This document shows, in pieces, positions 18,944-27,536 of a stretch of DNA of 64,000 nt. Positions within the stretch are counted from its first letter, which is position 1; each line of letters starts with the position of its first letter. The DNA is from Methanoculleus bourgensis MS2 (GTDB lineage Archaea; Halobacteriota; Methanomicrobia; Methanomicrobiales; Methanoculleaceae): positions 1,984,001 through 2,048,000 of the forward strand of contig NC_018227.2 in the NCBI RefSeq assembly GCF_000304355.2, read 5' to 3'. The notes below the pieces were generated by a model. That model ran no database searches. It was not told the origin of the DNA and saw nothing but the letters and a program-made list of their open reading frames with translations. A program made the translations under genes and the position numbers.

Positions 18944-19417
18944 ATGTTCAGAACGGTACTTGTGGCGGTGGACGGGTCTGAGATCAGCCACCGGGCGCTT
19001 GAAGAGGCGCTGGCCGTCGCCCGCGCCATGCAGGCATCCGTGCATGCCGTGCATGTCGTCCAGACTGGTGTATACCCGACAATGATCTTAAACAACCTCG
19101 AGCCCCCGGACATCGCCCAGCAGGCGGTCCTCGACTCGCTTGAGCGGGAGGCTGACGAGATCCTCGCTGATACAGACCGGCGGGCTGCCGCCGCCGGTCT
19201 CCGGATAACCCCGCACAAACGCTGGGGCCACCCGGGAGCAGAGATCATCGCACTGGCGCAGGAACTCAGCGCCGACCTGACTGTGGTCGGGTCGCACGGC
19301 AGGGGCCGGCTTGACCGCCTCTTCCTCGGGAGCGTCAGTTCCTACGTCGTCGATCACGCGACATCGACGGTCATGGTCGTCCGGGCCGGGCCGACCGCAC
19401 AAGACCACGGGCGATGA
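18944..19417 (+). CDS. Universal stress protein, UspA family
   Basis: 157 residues with the nucleotide-binding USP fold. The N-terminal LVAVDGSEISHRALEEAL and the C-terminal ATP-loop VVGSHGRGRLDRLFLGSVS match ATP-binding members. Its cellular target is unknown. The start at 18944 is only 7 bases from the end of a mobile repeat and no ribosome site is seen, so the promoter and 5' end may come from the repeat. It overlaps the convergent DUF99 gene by 47 bases at the 3' end. Confidence 0.9.
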   Translation: MFRTVLVAVDGSEISHRALEEALAVARAMQASVHAVHVVQTGVYPTMILNNLEPPDIAQQAVLDSLEREADEILADTDRRAAAAGLRITPHKRWGHPGAEIIALAQELSADLTVVGSHGRGRLDRLFLGSVSSYVVDHATSTVMVVRAGPTAQDHGR

Positions 19418-19943
19418 GCCGCGCCACCCTGACCGGCTCCGGCACCCTGCCTTCGTAGGTGAAGTCGTTGCAGAGCCTCCCGGCATCCTCAGGAGAGAGA
19501 CCGTAGGGGCGGATGAAGAGGTCGTACCCGGTGTGGAGCCTGACGGGAACCCGGTCGCCGAGCCGCTGGTATGCCGCGAGCCTGTCGGTATCCCCGGGGA
19601 AGTGGCGTCTGATATCCTCCTCCAGCCCCTCCGACTCCTCGTAGGTGGTGACGATGACCGGAAGTCCGGTCGCGTCCTGCACCGCCGCCGGGTCGATGAT
19701 GTTGTACCAGGCAATGACGCTCCCGCTGATCATGATGAGGTTGACGTCCTGGCGCCCGAGCCTGGCAAAGAGCCTGATTATGGCGTCGGTCGCATCAGTT
19801 CCTCCAACCGTCACCCGGGCGAACGCCACCCCGTCGATCAGGAGGTCCTTTCGCATGACAACGCCGGCAAGGGTGGACTGTTCCCGCCCCGAATAGCTCT
19901 CTGCGATGCCGAGAGCCCGGAGCCCCGGTTTGGCTACGTGCAT
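19371..19943 (-). CDS. DUF99 (UPF0215) family protein, endonuclease V-like
   Basis: 190 residues, recognised as the archaeal DUF99 family, which shares the RNase H/endonuclease V fold; one member has been called endonuclease dU. Family patterns are IAESYSGREQSTLAGVVMRKD at the N-terminus and the later VIVTTYEESEGLEEDI. A DNA-repair role is thus plausible but not shown. It diverges from the glycosyltransferase gene and its 3' end overlaps uspA by 47 bases convergently. Confidence 0.8.
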   Translation of the reverse strand: MHVAKPGLRALGIAESYSGREQSTLAGVVMRKDLLIDGVAFARVTVGGTDATDAIIRLFARLGRQDVNLIMISGSVIAWYNIIDPAAVQDATGLPVIVTTYEESEGLEEDIRRHFPGDTDRLAAYQRLGDRVPVRLHTGYDLFIRPYGLSPEDAGRLCNDFTYEGRVPEPVRVARLIARGLVRSARPGRP

Positions 19944-19950
19944 GCGAAGC

Positions 19951-19960
19951 CCTTATACTA
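19951..19960 (+). promoter_or_regulatory. TATA box of the glycosyltransferase gene
   Basis: CCTTATACTA lies 24-33 bp before the ATG at 19984, the expected position for a leaderless archaeal message. It supports that ATG rather than the frame's first ATG at 19906, which lies inside the divergent DUF99 gene. Confidence 0.55.
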
Positions 19961-19983
19961 CCCAATCGGATAATAGTATACCG

Positions 19984-20910
19984 ATGAAGATCGAGCGAGA
20001 TGAGGTCTGCATCTTTATCCCTACGTTAAACGAGGCTCCGACGATCGGTGACCTGGTCAGGGAGTTTCGGGAACGGGGTTTTGAGCACATCCTTGTCATG
20101 GACGGGAACAGCACCGACGGCACCCCCGATATCGCGCGGGCCGCGGGGGCGACCGTCCGGACGCAGACGGGAAAGGGGAAGGGCAACGCTATCATTGAGG
20201 CCGTAAGAATCATCGATAAACCCTACGTGCTCATGCTCGACGGTGACGGGACCTATGCCCCTGACGATGCTGAGAAGATGCTTGATCCGCTCGCTCTCGG
20301 GTTCGACCACGTCATCGGCAACCGCCTTGTCAACCCGGACGGAGGGGCGTTCACGCGGCTAAACCTCCTCGGCAACCAGATCCTCAACCTGATGTTCAAG
20401 ATCGCCCACGGGAGAGACCTCCGCGACATCCTCTCCGGCTACCGTGCCTTTACCCTCCGCTCAATCAGGCAGATGACCCTCAAGGAGGCTGGGTTTGAGA
20501 TCGAGACTGAGATGGCGGTCGAGACCGTGAGAAACGGGCAGCGGGTTACGGTCGTCCCGGTCCGGTATCTCTCGAGGCCCGGCACGGTCACCAAACTCAA
20601 TCCCTTCCAGGACGGCGCGAGAATTTTCTCGACCATATACCGCCTCGCAAAGATGAACAACCCGATCTTTTACTTCGGGATCATCGGGCTCTTCATATCG
20701 CTTGCGGGGGGCATCACCGGCGTATACGTCATCCTCGAATGGCTCAAGAACATCGAACATTTGCCGCTCACCATCCTCACGGTCCTCCTGATCACCATAG
20801 GGTTTCAGATCTTCATGTTCGGCGTGATCAGTGACATGCTGCTCGGGTTTCACCGGGAGACCCTCCACCAGCTCGAGGAGTTACAGAACCCGCCCAGACC
20901 GCCCCGATAG
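19984..20910 (+). CDS. AglJ-type polyprenyl-phosphate glycosyltransferase (GT2)
   Basis: 308 residues. The GT-A catalytic half shows IFIPTLNEAPTIGDLV, VMDGNSTDGT and the metal-binding LDGDGTY, followed by the family stretch DILSGYRAFTLRSIRQM. Two membrane helices at the C-terminus (about 235-300) anchor it in the cytoplasmic membrane. AglJ adds the first hexose to dolichyl phosphate in archaeal protein N-glycosylation; donor and acceptor here are inferred. It overlaps the convergent aldolase gene by 30 bases at the 3' end. Confidence 0.85.
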   Translation: MKIERDEVCIFIPTLNEAPTIGDLVREFRERGFEHILVMDGNSTDGTPDIARAAGATVRTQTGKGKGNAIIEAVRIIDKPYVLMLDGDGTYAPDDAEKMLDPLALGFDHVIGNRLVNPDGGAFTRLNLLGNQILNLMFKIAHGRDLRDILSGYRAFTLRSIRQMTLKEAGFEIETEMAVETVRNGQRVTVVPVRYLSRPGTVTKLNPFQDGARIFSTIYRLAKMNNPIFYFGIIGLFISLAGGITGVYVILEWLKNIEHLPLTILTVLLITIGFQIFMFGVISDMLLGFHRETLHQLEELQNPPRPPR

Positions 20911-21480
20911 GAAGAGGATCCGGCAGGAGTACTCGGCAATAGAGGTGTAGATATACGCCTCATCCAGCGTTTTTCCGGCGGCAAACGTTCCGTGCCCGCG
21001 GACGATAACGATGTGGCCGCCACGGAGTGCTTCTGCGACGTTCCGGGCAATCTCATCGGTCCCCGGTTCTCCCCCGACGACCGGGATCTCCGGGCAGAGC
21101 ATCCCGCCTTCACTGTCAACCGGCCGGAGCAGGTCGGCATCGAGCGAAGCGGCGACGGCATGGACCGGGTGGGCATGGACAATCGCACGGTGCGGGGTCT
21201 CCTGGTAGACTGCCCGGTGGACCCGGTACTCGCTTGAGGCTTCTGGTGGCGCCTCCCCGTCTTCCGGCACAAATGCCGGCATCTCCCGGGCATCCAGGTA
21301 GGCGCCGGACCGGGTGATGTACAACCCCGCTTTAGCGCGCACACTCATGTTCCCAAAATTCGCTCCTACAAGGCCTTCGAGAAAGAGGCGTTTCCCTATC
21401 CGTTCAAACTCCTGGTCAAGCATCTCCTGCACCCCCAACTTCAGTGCAGAAGGGTTTGGCACGCCCGGGGATATGTGCAT
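20881..21480 (-). CDS. Class II aldolase/adducin family protein
   Basis: About 200 residues. Zinc-site histidines are visible in IVHAHPVHAVAASL and RGHGTFAAG, with the N-terminal GLVGANFGNMSVRA of the family. Methanogen homologues (MJ1418 type) act as fuculose-1-phosphate aldolases, linked to lactaldehyde for F420; the substrate here is inferred. The start is uncertain: 21480 (MHISPGV) is used, as the frame further upstream lies in repeat R2b. A start near 21426 (MLDQEFERIG) is also possible. Confidence 0.8.
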   Translation of the reverse strand: MHISPGVPNPSALKLGVQEMLDQEFERIGKRLFLEGLVGANFGNMSVRAKAGLYITRSGAYLDAREMPAFVPEDGEAPPEASSEYRVHRAVYQETPHRAIVHAHPVHAVAASLDADLLRPVDSEGGMLCPEIPVVGGEPGTDEIARNVAEALRGGHIVIVRGHGTFAAGKTLDEAYIYTSIAEYSCRILFLSGRSGRVL

Positions 21481-22299
21481 GCCCTCGTGGGGCACCGACT
21501 CCCCATACGCGCTAACGTTCGGTATGGAGACTCGTGAGGATGCCGTTCGATTCAGGAGACGAACGTTGGTTTCGGGTATTATTGACCGGTCTGCGGTCAA
21601 TCGTCCACCTCCTCGGAAAACGGTCGTGATTCCGGTCAGGAATCACGGGATGAAAGTCTGACCGGTTCGCCTCGGGAGGTTATCATGCCCCGGGCAGGTT
21701 TTCCCCCGGGTATCGCCACACACTGCCCCCGCCCCCGAGGGGCGGGGGAGGAGGCCGGAGGCCGGGTGGGGTGGGGGCTGCGAGGAGGGATCTACGAGTT
21801 CCGCCGCCTGCGGGAGGGGCGAGCCCCTCCCGTTCCCCACCCCCCGGGGCGATGCCCACCACGGTCCCCTGTCCGGGTGAGGTGGGGAACAGTCTGGATC
21901 CGATATCAACCTCATCGATACGTTGCACCATGGAATACGTTCGCGCCAATGGGGGCGAGCCCCCTCCCCGTCAGCCCCACCCCTCCAGGGCGATTCCCAC
22001 CACGGTCCCCTGTCCGGGTGAGCCGGGGGATACTCCGCGTTCACCAGAACCGGTACAGGGGTTCACCAGAGCTTGAACCTCGCCGATAGCCAACCCGGAA
22101 CGCATTGCCCCCATAGGGTAAGTTCGCGCCAATGCACCGACCCCTCCGGGGTGTCGCTCGAGTCAATTGCAAAATCCGAGGTATCCCCAAAGTCTCTGTC
22201 GGGAGGGGTGGGAGATGCTTTCGCCCATCAACCTCACTCCCCATAGCGATACCCCTCCGTGAAACGATGAGTTGTGCAAATCCACCACGACCCGCTGCC
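21481..22299. repeat. Long GC-rich non-coding repeat R2b
   Basis: From about 21501 to 22134 this resembles 281-655: CCCATACGCGCTAAC, GAGGAGGGATCTACGAGT, CTCGCCGATAGCCAACCCGG and GGTAAGTTCGCGCCAATG occur in the same order. It contains an internal duplication of a module with CCACCACGGTCCCCTGTCCG. No gene is supported, and 22140-22299 shows nothing clear. The repeat begins about 20 bp before the assumed aldolase start and may have displaced its original promoter. Confidence 0.6.
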
Positions 22300-22483
22300 C
22301 TAGTGGACCGTTTCACCTTATGGTGCGGGTCCTGATGCGGGGTGAGCGATCGCCACCTCACGCGGAAAGCCACGCGTGAGAACGCGAAGGGGACTCTGCC
22401 GCCCAGCAACCGAACTTCGCGGCTTCGCGCCCTTCGCGTGAGATGGTATTGCATGGACAATATTAGATGAAATGCTCCACTAG
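22300..22483. repeat. MITE-like element, family 1, copy H
   Basis: 184 bp between CTAG sites. Left terminus TGGACCGTTTCACCTTATGG, right terminus, reversed, TGGAGCATTTCATCTAATAT. The internal arm has gained bases (CTCACGCGGAAAGCCACGCG). It is in the opposite orientation to copies A, D and L and shares its right CTAG with a family-2 element. Confidence 0.8.
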
Positions 22484-22700
22484 TGCCAAGTCAACGACAA
22501 ATTGTCGCAATAGTGCAACATGTCATCTTATTTGAGAGATTTTTGGAACGTGCCGGGCTGGGCACTCTGGTCTCACGCGGGAGTGCGCGAAGGTCGGTAT
22601 AATCCCCGGCAACGCCCCTTCGCGGCTTCGCGTCCTTCGCGTGAGGTGGGAATAGAGAGTACCAACGTCTCACGCAGAAGAGGGCGATGGGTGCGAAAGG
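22480..22700. repeat. MITE-like element, family 2, copy I (right end degraded)
   Basis: Begins at CTAG with TGCCAAGTCAACGACAAATT, then TGCAACATGTCATCTTATTT and TTTTTGGAACGTGCCGGGCT, the family-2 order seen at 38183-38480. The right terminus (TTGACTCGGCA) is missing; similarity fades near 22700. The 150 bp to the next gene hold nothing recognisable. Confidence 0.65.
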
Positions 22701-22848
22701 CGGTATTATGAGATTTATAGATTTAAGCGGCAACAAGTCCCGAGGCAAAACCGGGGCCCCGTAGAAAACCCCCGCGGAGGGGAGCGGTCTTCGCACCGGA
22801 GAGCGAGACCCCGCACTCCTCCGCAAAATCCTGGAAAATAACGTAATC

Positions 22849-23499
22849 TTATACAAATTTGATGCCGACGTCCCTCATCCTGTTGAAGCGGGCGATGTTG
22901 AGGAGGAGGGGTGTCACGCTCTCGACGATGGATGCCACCGCAAGCGGCCCTGCATCGTAGGCGCGGAGGCTTGATACGGTGTTGACGAGGTCCATCACCT
23001 TCTGCTTCACCCCATCGTCGTCGCAGCAGACAGCGACCGAGTAATCCAGTTCCTCATCGAGCATCTTCCACTTGTTTGCGGCAACATTGTTGAACGCCGC
23101 GCAGACGGTCGCGCTCGCAGGCAGCATCCCCTTGATCATCATCGCCGCCGATCCCTCCGGTGGAGGGGCGTAGTAGAAGTGGGTTGTCCGCTCGATCGGG
23201 TTGACCGGGCTTACGACGATCTTGTCCTCAAACCCGGTCAGGGTCTTCAGAGTGGGGGCCACGTGTCTGAACGGTATCGCAAGAACAACGATATCACCCT
23301 CATCGACCGCACGCTGGTTGGTGACACCGAGAAGGCTGCACTCCAGTCCCTGCCCGTGCAGGGTCTCCCGGCAGGCATCACAGGTTGCAATCGCCTTCGC
23401 CTCCTCGCGTGATCCCACGATCACGTCGTATTTCGGTGAGAGCCGGAGTGCCATGCCCTCCCCGATATCGCCGGTTCCGCCAACGATGCCGATCTTCAC
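22849..23499 (-). CDS. npdG: F420H2:NADP oxidoreductase (F420-dependent NADP reductase)
   Basis: 216 residues. Transfers hydride between coenzyme F420 and NADP. The NADP-binding loop IGIVGGTGDIGEGMALRLS, followed by VGSREEAK, and the F420-side stretch FNNVAANKWKML are typical of archaeal enzymes. In methanogens it supplies NADPH for biosynthesis. It overlaps the stop of the thioredoxin gene by 4 bases (ATGA), so electrons from F420 and thiol redox proteins are encoded together, behind the Sec genes. Confidence 0.93.
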   Translation of the reverse strand: MKIGIVGGTGDIGEGMALRLSPKYDVIVGSREEAKAIATCDACRETLHGQGLECSLLGVTNQRAVDEGDIVVLAIPFRHVAPTLKTLTGFEDKIVVSPVNPIERTTHFYYAPPPEGSAAMMIKGMLPASATVCAAFNNVAANKWKMLDEELDYSVAVCCDDDGVKQKVMDLVNTVSSLRAYDAGPLAVASIVESVTPLLLNIARFNRMRDVGIKFV

Positions 23500-23798
23500 T
23501 GGCCCACCAGCGGCTTTAAGATACTCTCAAGCGTCTCAAGGCTCTGGACGCCCACCAGTTTCCGGATAAGGGCTCCGTCTTTCTCGATGACGAGTGTGGG
23601 TACGAACTGGATGTCATATCTCGCGGCATACTGCCGCGTCTGTTCGGAGTCGATACCGACATCGATCTTCTTGATCTCAACCTGATCGCCCATCTTCTGT
23701 TTGAGCTTATCGATGATCGGTGACTGCTGGTGGCACGGACCACACCATTCCGCGTAGAAGTCCATTAAAACCGGTTTTCCCATAGGTTGTAACCCCAT
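23496..23798 (-). CDS. Thioredoxin
   Basis: About 100 residues with the active-site WCGPCHQQ near residue 15 and the later FVPTLVIEKDG (cis-Pro loop). A cytoplasmic dithiol carrier. Two starts are possible, ATG 23798 and ATG 23783. The first lies inside a 13-bp palindrome and has no ribosome site; the second gives a usual N-terminus (MGKPVLMDFYAEWCGPC). It is followed by npdG with a 4-base overlap. The co-transcribed F420H2:NADP oxidoreductase may feed a thioredoxin reductase encoded elsewhere. Confidence 0.92.
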   Translation of the reverse strand: MGLQPMGKPVLMDFYAEWCGPCHQQSPIIDKLKQKMGDQVEIKKIDVGIDSEQTRQYAARYDIQFVPTLVIEKDGALIRKLVGVQSLETLESILKPLVGQ

Positions 23799-23821
23799 TC
23801 ACACAATGTGTGTGAACGGGG
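23793..23821. promoter_or_regulatory. Palindrome before the thioredoxin gene
   Basis: Arms CCCCATTCACACA and TGTGTGAACGGGG flank a 3-base ATG spacer, with a single mismatched pair. The structure lies between the secD stop and the thioredoxin start and overlaps the first possible ATG. It could be an operator or an RNA hairpin that affects expression of trx-npdG. No T-run follows on the minus strand, so a terminator is less likely. Confidence 0.4.
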
Positions 23822-23844
23822 CAATAAAGGTTGTTGTAGGATTG

Positions 23845-25305
23845 TTATTTTGAGAGGATCGCCATGATAACCTTCCCGTACGCGGGCCTCGTGACCAGGA
23901 TACCGATCATGGTGCCGAGTATGGTGATGATGGCAAAGCCCCTGAGGGTGGAGAGGTCCATCAGCGCCAGCGGGAGCATGGCGATGATGACCGTCGCCGC
24001 AGCAATGGCGATGATGCCGAAGGCCCGCCCGTAGCGTTTCATGTAGAGGTTCGATGACGGGACGCGCCCTTCGTGGAGAACCTCGTCTGTGATGATGACG
24101 AGCTGATCGATGCCGGTACCGATCACTGCTATCAGGCCGGCGATGGAGGCGAGGTCCAGTTGCTGGATGAACCGGGCGATGCCGAGCAGGATGACGATCT
24201 CGGAGAGGGTGATGGCCAGCATCGGGATCACGATCGAGGGCTCGCGGTAGCGGTAGTAGACGACGAATCCGACGGTGAGCAGCGCGAGCAGCCCGGCAAG
24301 GAGAACCGTTGTCTTGAACTGCTCGCCGAGCGCCGCCGGGACCGACCCGGACCCGACAACGTCCACCTTCACCGGCAGGGCGCCGGCGCGCAGGTGAATC
24401 TCGAGCGTCATCGCATCCTCTAGCCCCGCATCGCCGGTCCCGGTGGTGGCCGAGAGTGACTTGACCGGGGCCGACCGGATCTGTGCCGCAAGCTCCCCGG
24501 AGAGGGGGGCACTGTAGACGGTCTCGTTGTCGAGGAGCATCACGAGGTTGTGGCCACTCGGGTTGTCGACCGCGCCGGATTTAAGGGCGGCCTCCCGGAA
24601 CGCCTGGGCACCCGAATCAGAGAGCGTGAACCCGACGCCCCATGTCTGGTAGTAGGGGTCCTTCTGCGGCACGCTGACGCTGGTGATCTGGTCCCCGAAG
24701 AGGACGTGCTCGGTCTGGTTCCCGGTCGTCTGGACCCGGATCTCGAACATACCCTGTTTGCCGACGATCTCCTGCGCGGTCGCCATATCCACGCCGGCAA
24801 GTTCTATCCGCACGTACTGCGGATACTCGCTTCCTGTCGGGGTGAGCAGGTTGATCTTTGCATCCTGCATCCCGAGGGCGTTTACCTTCTTGCTGAGGAT
24901 CCGTTTCACGTCATCAGCGGTGTACTGGGATACGCCCTCGTGGTAGGTGACGATCTTTGCGCCCGATGCCGCAAAGATCGGTTCGAGATCGGCACGGGAG
25001 ACGCTCTTCCGGATCTCAAGGTGGTCTGCATCGATCTGGGTGACGTCCGCCTCCAGGCTCTTCTGGAGGTTCTCTATGAGGTCTCCAACCGGTTTATCGG
25101 TAGAGTAACTCACGATCACGGACTGGAACTCCATCTGCAGCCATGAGCCGCCCTCAAGGTCGAGACCGAACTGGAGGTTCCCCTCAAGCCCCTTCTCCGG
25201 GTTCGGGGGGGCAAGGTAGATGCCGACGAGGGAGCCGATGACCAGCACGATCAGCAGGGCTACCCGCCAGTCCTTGATGAGGTTGATGATGGTTTCGCTG
25301 TTCAT
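23845..25305 (-). CDS. secD: Protein translocase subunit SecD
   Basis: 486 residues. An N-terminal membrane segment (about 14-31), a large exterior domain with FGLDLEGGSWLQMEF and VRIELAGVDM, and five membrane helices after residue 330 including GIDQLVIITDEVLHEG, the conserved SecD loop. SecDF uses ion motive force to complete protein export through SecYEG. It overlaps secF by 4 bases; archaeal order secF-secD is kept here. Confidence 0.94.
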   Translation of the reverse strand: MNSETIINLIKDWRVALLIVLVIGSLVGIYLAPPNPEKGLEGNLQFGLDLEGGSWLQMEFQSVIVSYSTDKPVGDLIENLQKSLEADVTQIDADHLEIRKSVSRADLEPIFAASGAKIVTYHEGVSQYTADDVKRILSKKVNALGMQDAKINLLTPTGSEYPQYVRIELAGVDMATAQEIVGKQGMFEIRVQTTGNQTEHVLFGDQITSVSVPQKDPYYQTWGVGFTLSDSGAQAFREAALKSGAVDNPSGHNLVMLLDNETVYSAPLSGELAAQIRSAPVKSLSATTGTGDAGLEDAMTLEIHLRAGALPVKVDVVGSGSVPAALGEQFKTTVLLAGLLALLTVGFVVYYRYREPSIVIPMLAITLSEIVILLGIARFIQQLDLASIAGLIAVIGTGIDQLVIITDEVLHEGRVPSSNLYMKRYGRAFGIIAIAAATVIIAMLPLALMDLSTLRGFAIITILGTMIGILVTRPAYGKVIMAILSK

Positions 25306-26156
25306 TTCTTACCGCTCCGGAGGACGTATTCCTTGAGAATCCCGGCGTTCAGCATCCAGGTATTCATCAGGTCGACGAAGAGCCCGATGAGGAGGACGCT
25401 TGCGATCTCGCTGATGATCTGGATCTGCCCCGCCGTAGAGACGACCCACATGGCAGCGATCGCCGAGAGCGTCGTCGTCGTCATGATGATCCCGGTCCTG
25501 AAGGCCCCGGAGAGTTTATCCTCGAGTTTCCCCTTGCGCTTGAGCACCCGCGTGGTCAGCAGGATGTCGCTGTCCACCGAGTAACCGATCAGCATCAGCA
25601 GGGCCGCTGTTGTCCCGAGGGAGAGCGGGATGCCGATGACCTGCATGATTGCGGCGGTGATGGCGATATCAGAGAAGGCAGCAAGGACGACCGCACCGGC
25701 CGGCACCAGGTTCCGAAACGCAATGAGGACCACGATGGACATCCCGATGAACGAGAGGAGCACGGCAAAGAAGGCCTGACCCTGGAGCGTCTCTCCAAAC
25801 GTCTCCCCGATCTGGTCTACCTTCGCATCAGGGTATTTCTCGTTGATGAGCGCACTCAGGCTCTGGTACTGGGCGTCGTCCATTGGTCCGAACTTGATAT
25901 ATTTCCCGTTACCGATACCTTCGCCCACCGATAACAGTGGATACGCCGAGAAGGTCGCCTCGATCGTCTCTCTGCTGTCTGAGGTGAAGACCGTGACCGC
26001 CGTTCCTCCTGCAAAGTCAATGCCCGGCTGCAGGGGCAGGCCGGTGGTGAGCGTGGTATAGCCTAGCACCATCCCGGCAATGAGGAGAAGAACGAGGGGC
26101 AGCGTCACCATCTGCCGCGGAGAGTATTTGTTGACGTCGTATCTGACAAATTCCAT
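25302..26156 (-). CDS. secF: Protein translocase subunit SecF
   Basis: 284 residues with six predicted membrane helices and the conserved exterior stretch GIDFAGGTAVTV followed by the late GYSVDSDILLTTRVLKRKG. Works with SecD. First gene of the minus-strand unit secF-secD-trx-npdG; the start at 26156 (MEFVRYDVNKYSPRQM) fits archaeal SecF. Confidence 0.93.
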   Translation of the reverse strand: MEFVRYDVNKYSPRQMVTLPLVLLLIAGMVLGYTTLTTGLPLQPGIDFAGGTAVTVFTSDSRETIEATFSAYPLLSVGEGIGNGKYIKFGPMDDAQYQSLSALINEKYPDAKVDQIGETFGETLQGQAFFAVLLSFIGMSIVVLIAFRNLVPAGAVVLAAFSDIAITAAIMQVIGIPLSLGTTAALLMLIGYSVDSDILLTTRVLKRKGKLEDKLSGAFRTGIIMTTTTLSAIAAMWVVSTAGQIQIISEIASVLLIGLFVDLMNTWMLNAGILKEYVLRSGKK

Positions 26157-26515
26157 GCTGTATTAGTGTACGATAGTGATAGGTTAAAGGGTTGCTCATG
26201 GCAGTAGTATGGGGGTCGGAATACGCCTCGATGGTCTCGTAACGCCCCGGCTCCTCTCTGATAGAAGGGAGCGCGCCCGGGGCCCAGGTTCTCCCGGACC
26301 CGTTGCACAACAGAGCCTGCGGTGCCTACGCCCCCCTTCGCCTGGGGAAACAGTCCGGATCCGGCGCCCGGCACAGAGGTTCTCCAGAGCGCGCTATGAG
26401 CCGGCGGTTCATAGGTGAGCATAAATTTCGGCTATGGCTGACTCTTATCGGTAAATAGCGGCTGTTTGAGCGGATGCTTTGTATACCCGTAGAATGGTTT
26501 TCGCACTACTGGAGC
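26157..26515. repeat. Intergenic region with repeat R3b
   Basis: 26389-26512 repeats 17241-17355: GCGCGCTATGAGCCG, GGTGAGCATAAA, TATCGGTAAATAGCGG, GAGCGGATGCTTTGTATACC. 26157-26388 is GC-rich and shows no gene or recognised repeat. The secF promoter must lie at its left edge, but no clear TATA box is seen on the minus strand. Confidence 0.45.
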
Positions 26516-26682
26516 ATTCCATCTAATATTTCATGTGGCATCCTATCAACTCGCGCGTTGAGCGCGAAGCCGCGAAGTCCATATATCTCCTCCCAACCAG
26601 AACCCTTTGCGTTCTTCGCGGCAACGCGAGAGACCGGCGATCACTCCAACGCACCCTCAAGGTAAGGTGAAATGCTCCAGGA
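26516..26682. repeat. MITE-like element, family 1, copy J
   Basis: Starts at CTAC with TGGAGCATTCCATCTAATAT and ends GGTAAGGTGAAATGCTCCAG. Facing internal blocks (GAGCGCGAAGCCGCGAAG against CTTCGCGGC) are shorter than in other copies. The flanking TA is kept on the left and lost on the right. Confidence 0.7.
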
Positions 26683-26864
26683 GTCGATGCCGTGCGGGTG
26701 TAGGGGGAGACCACAGGGATTGGCCTGTATCCTCTCAAAAAGGCTTCAAGGCGGCCATAAATCCTTCCCTGGACAACAGGGGCGTTATAGCAGTCCTGGC
26801 CCGATTTCGTCAGACAGGAGTCGGCCATGGAGCAGAATCTCCGATTAAATGGATGAAAAGAAAA

Positions 26865-26879
26865 GATATATATAAAATA
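26865..26879 (+). promoter_or_regulatory. Strong TATA box before the DUF2551 gene
   Basis: GATATATATAAAATA, preceded by the A-rich AAAAGAAAA (BRE-like), lies about 25 bp before the ATG at 26897. This is the best archaeal promoter match in the window. Confidence 0.7.
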
Positions 26880-26896
26880 CCGAATCACAAGCACAT

Positions 26897-27211
26897 ATGA
26901 GATCACCCTCTGAGCTCAGAAAAGAGATCGAAACTCGACTCGAAGGTTATCTCTCACGGGACCGGGATGGCATCCGGCATGAGCTGCTCAGCCTCTTCGT
27001 GAAGATACGATCCCTGACGATACCGCAGATCTACGAGAAATTGCAGGAGCAGTTCTCTATCAGTTACCACTCCGTCGCATCTATGGTCGGCATCATCGCG
27101 TCCAGGATAGGCATCCTGCACGTGAGGCGGAACGCGGAGGGAACCAACACCATTTACGAACTGAAAGACCAGTACGTGGATGTGGTGACAACAATCCTGG
27201 GAACAACATAA
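26897..27211 (+). CDS. DUF2551 family winged-helix protein
   Basis: 104 residues, recognised as the methanogen DUF2551 family. The pattern (SLFVKIRSLTIPQIYEKLQE, ISYHSVASMVGIIASRIG) fits a winged helix-turn-helix, so a small DNA-binding regulator is likely; no target is known. A strong TATA box just upstream implies high, leaderless transcription. A short gene follows 55 bp later on the same strand. Confidence 0.75.
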   Translation: MRSPSELRKEIETRLEGYLSRDRDGIRHELLSLFVKIRSLTIPQIYEKLQEQFSISYHSVASMVGIIASRIGILHVRRNAEGTNTIYELKDQYVDVVTTILGTT

Positions 27212-27266
27212 CACACGAAAACCATATCACTTTTTTTACCCCCAGAACCAATATGAGGGACTAATC

Positions 27267-27536
27267 ATGCAGAGCGATACACGGGAACCAGCATCATCAC
27301 GAAGCATATATGTCACAGAAGACGTCCGTTCATACGTCCTCGGGAGGAAACGCGACTTCCGGGTGAGCACAGCCTGCAGTGGGCCCATTCTCCTGCCGAC
27401 ATCAGTAAAACCGCCAAAGATGACCGATCTGCAGGTTCCTGTCGGCGATTACACCATTTATGTCTCAAAATACCAGGCCCGCTACATCGATTCCATCCAC
27501 AAGGGGATGATCCCGATATTCTTTGATGACTTCTAG
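27267..27536 (+). CDS. Small hypothetical methanogen protein
   Basis: 89 residues, no recognised domain. A mixed, likely beta-rich sequence with VTEDVRSYVLGRKRDFRVST, one Cys, and a conserved-looking C-terminus (VGDYTIYVSKYQARYIDSIH). It follows the DUF2551 gene and is probably co-transcribed. Its TAG stop (27534-27536) is the TAG of the CTAG at the left edge of a mobile repeat. The frame reads GAC TTC TAG both with and without the repeat, so the stop seems native. Confidence 0.6.
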   Translation: MQSDTREPASSRSIYVTEDVRSYVLGRKRDFRVSTACSGPILLPTSVKPPKMTDLQVPVGDYTIYVSKYQARYIDSIHKGMIPIFFDDF

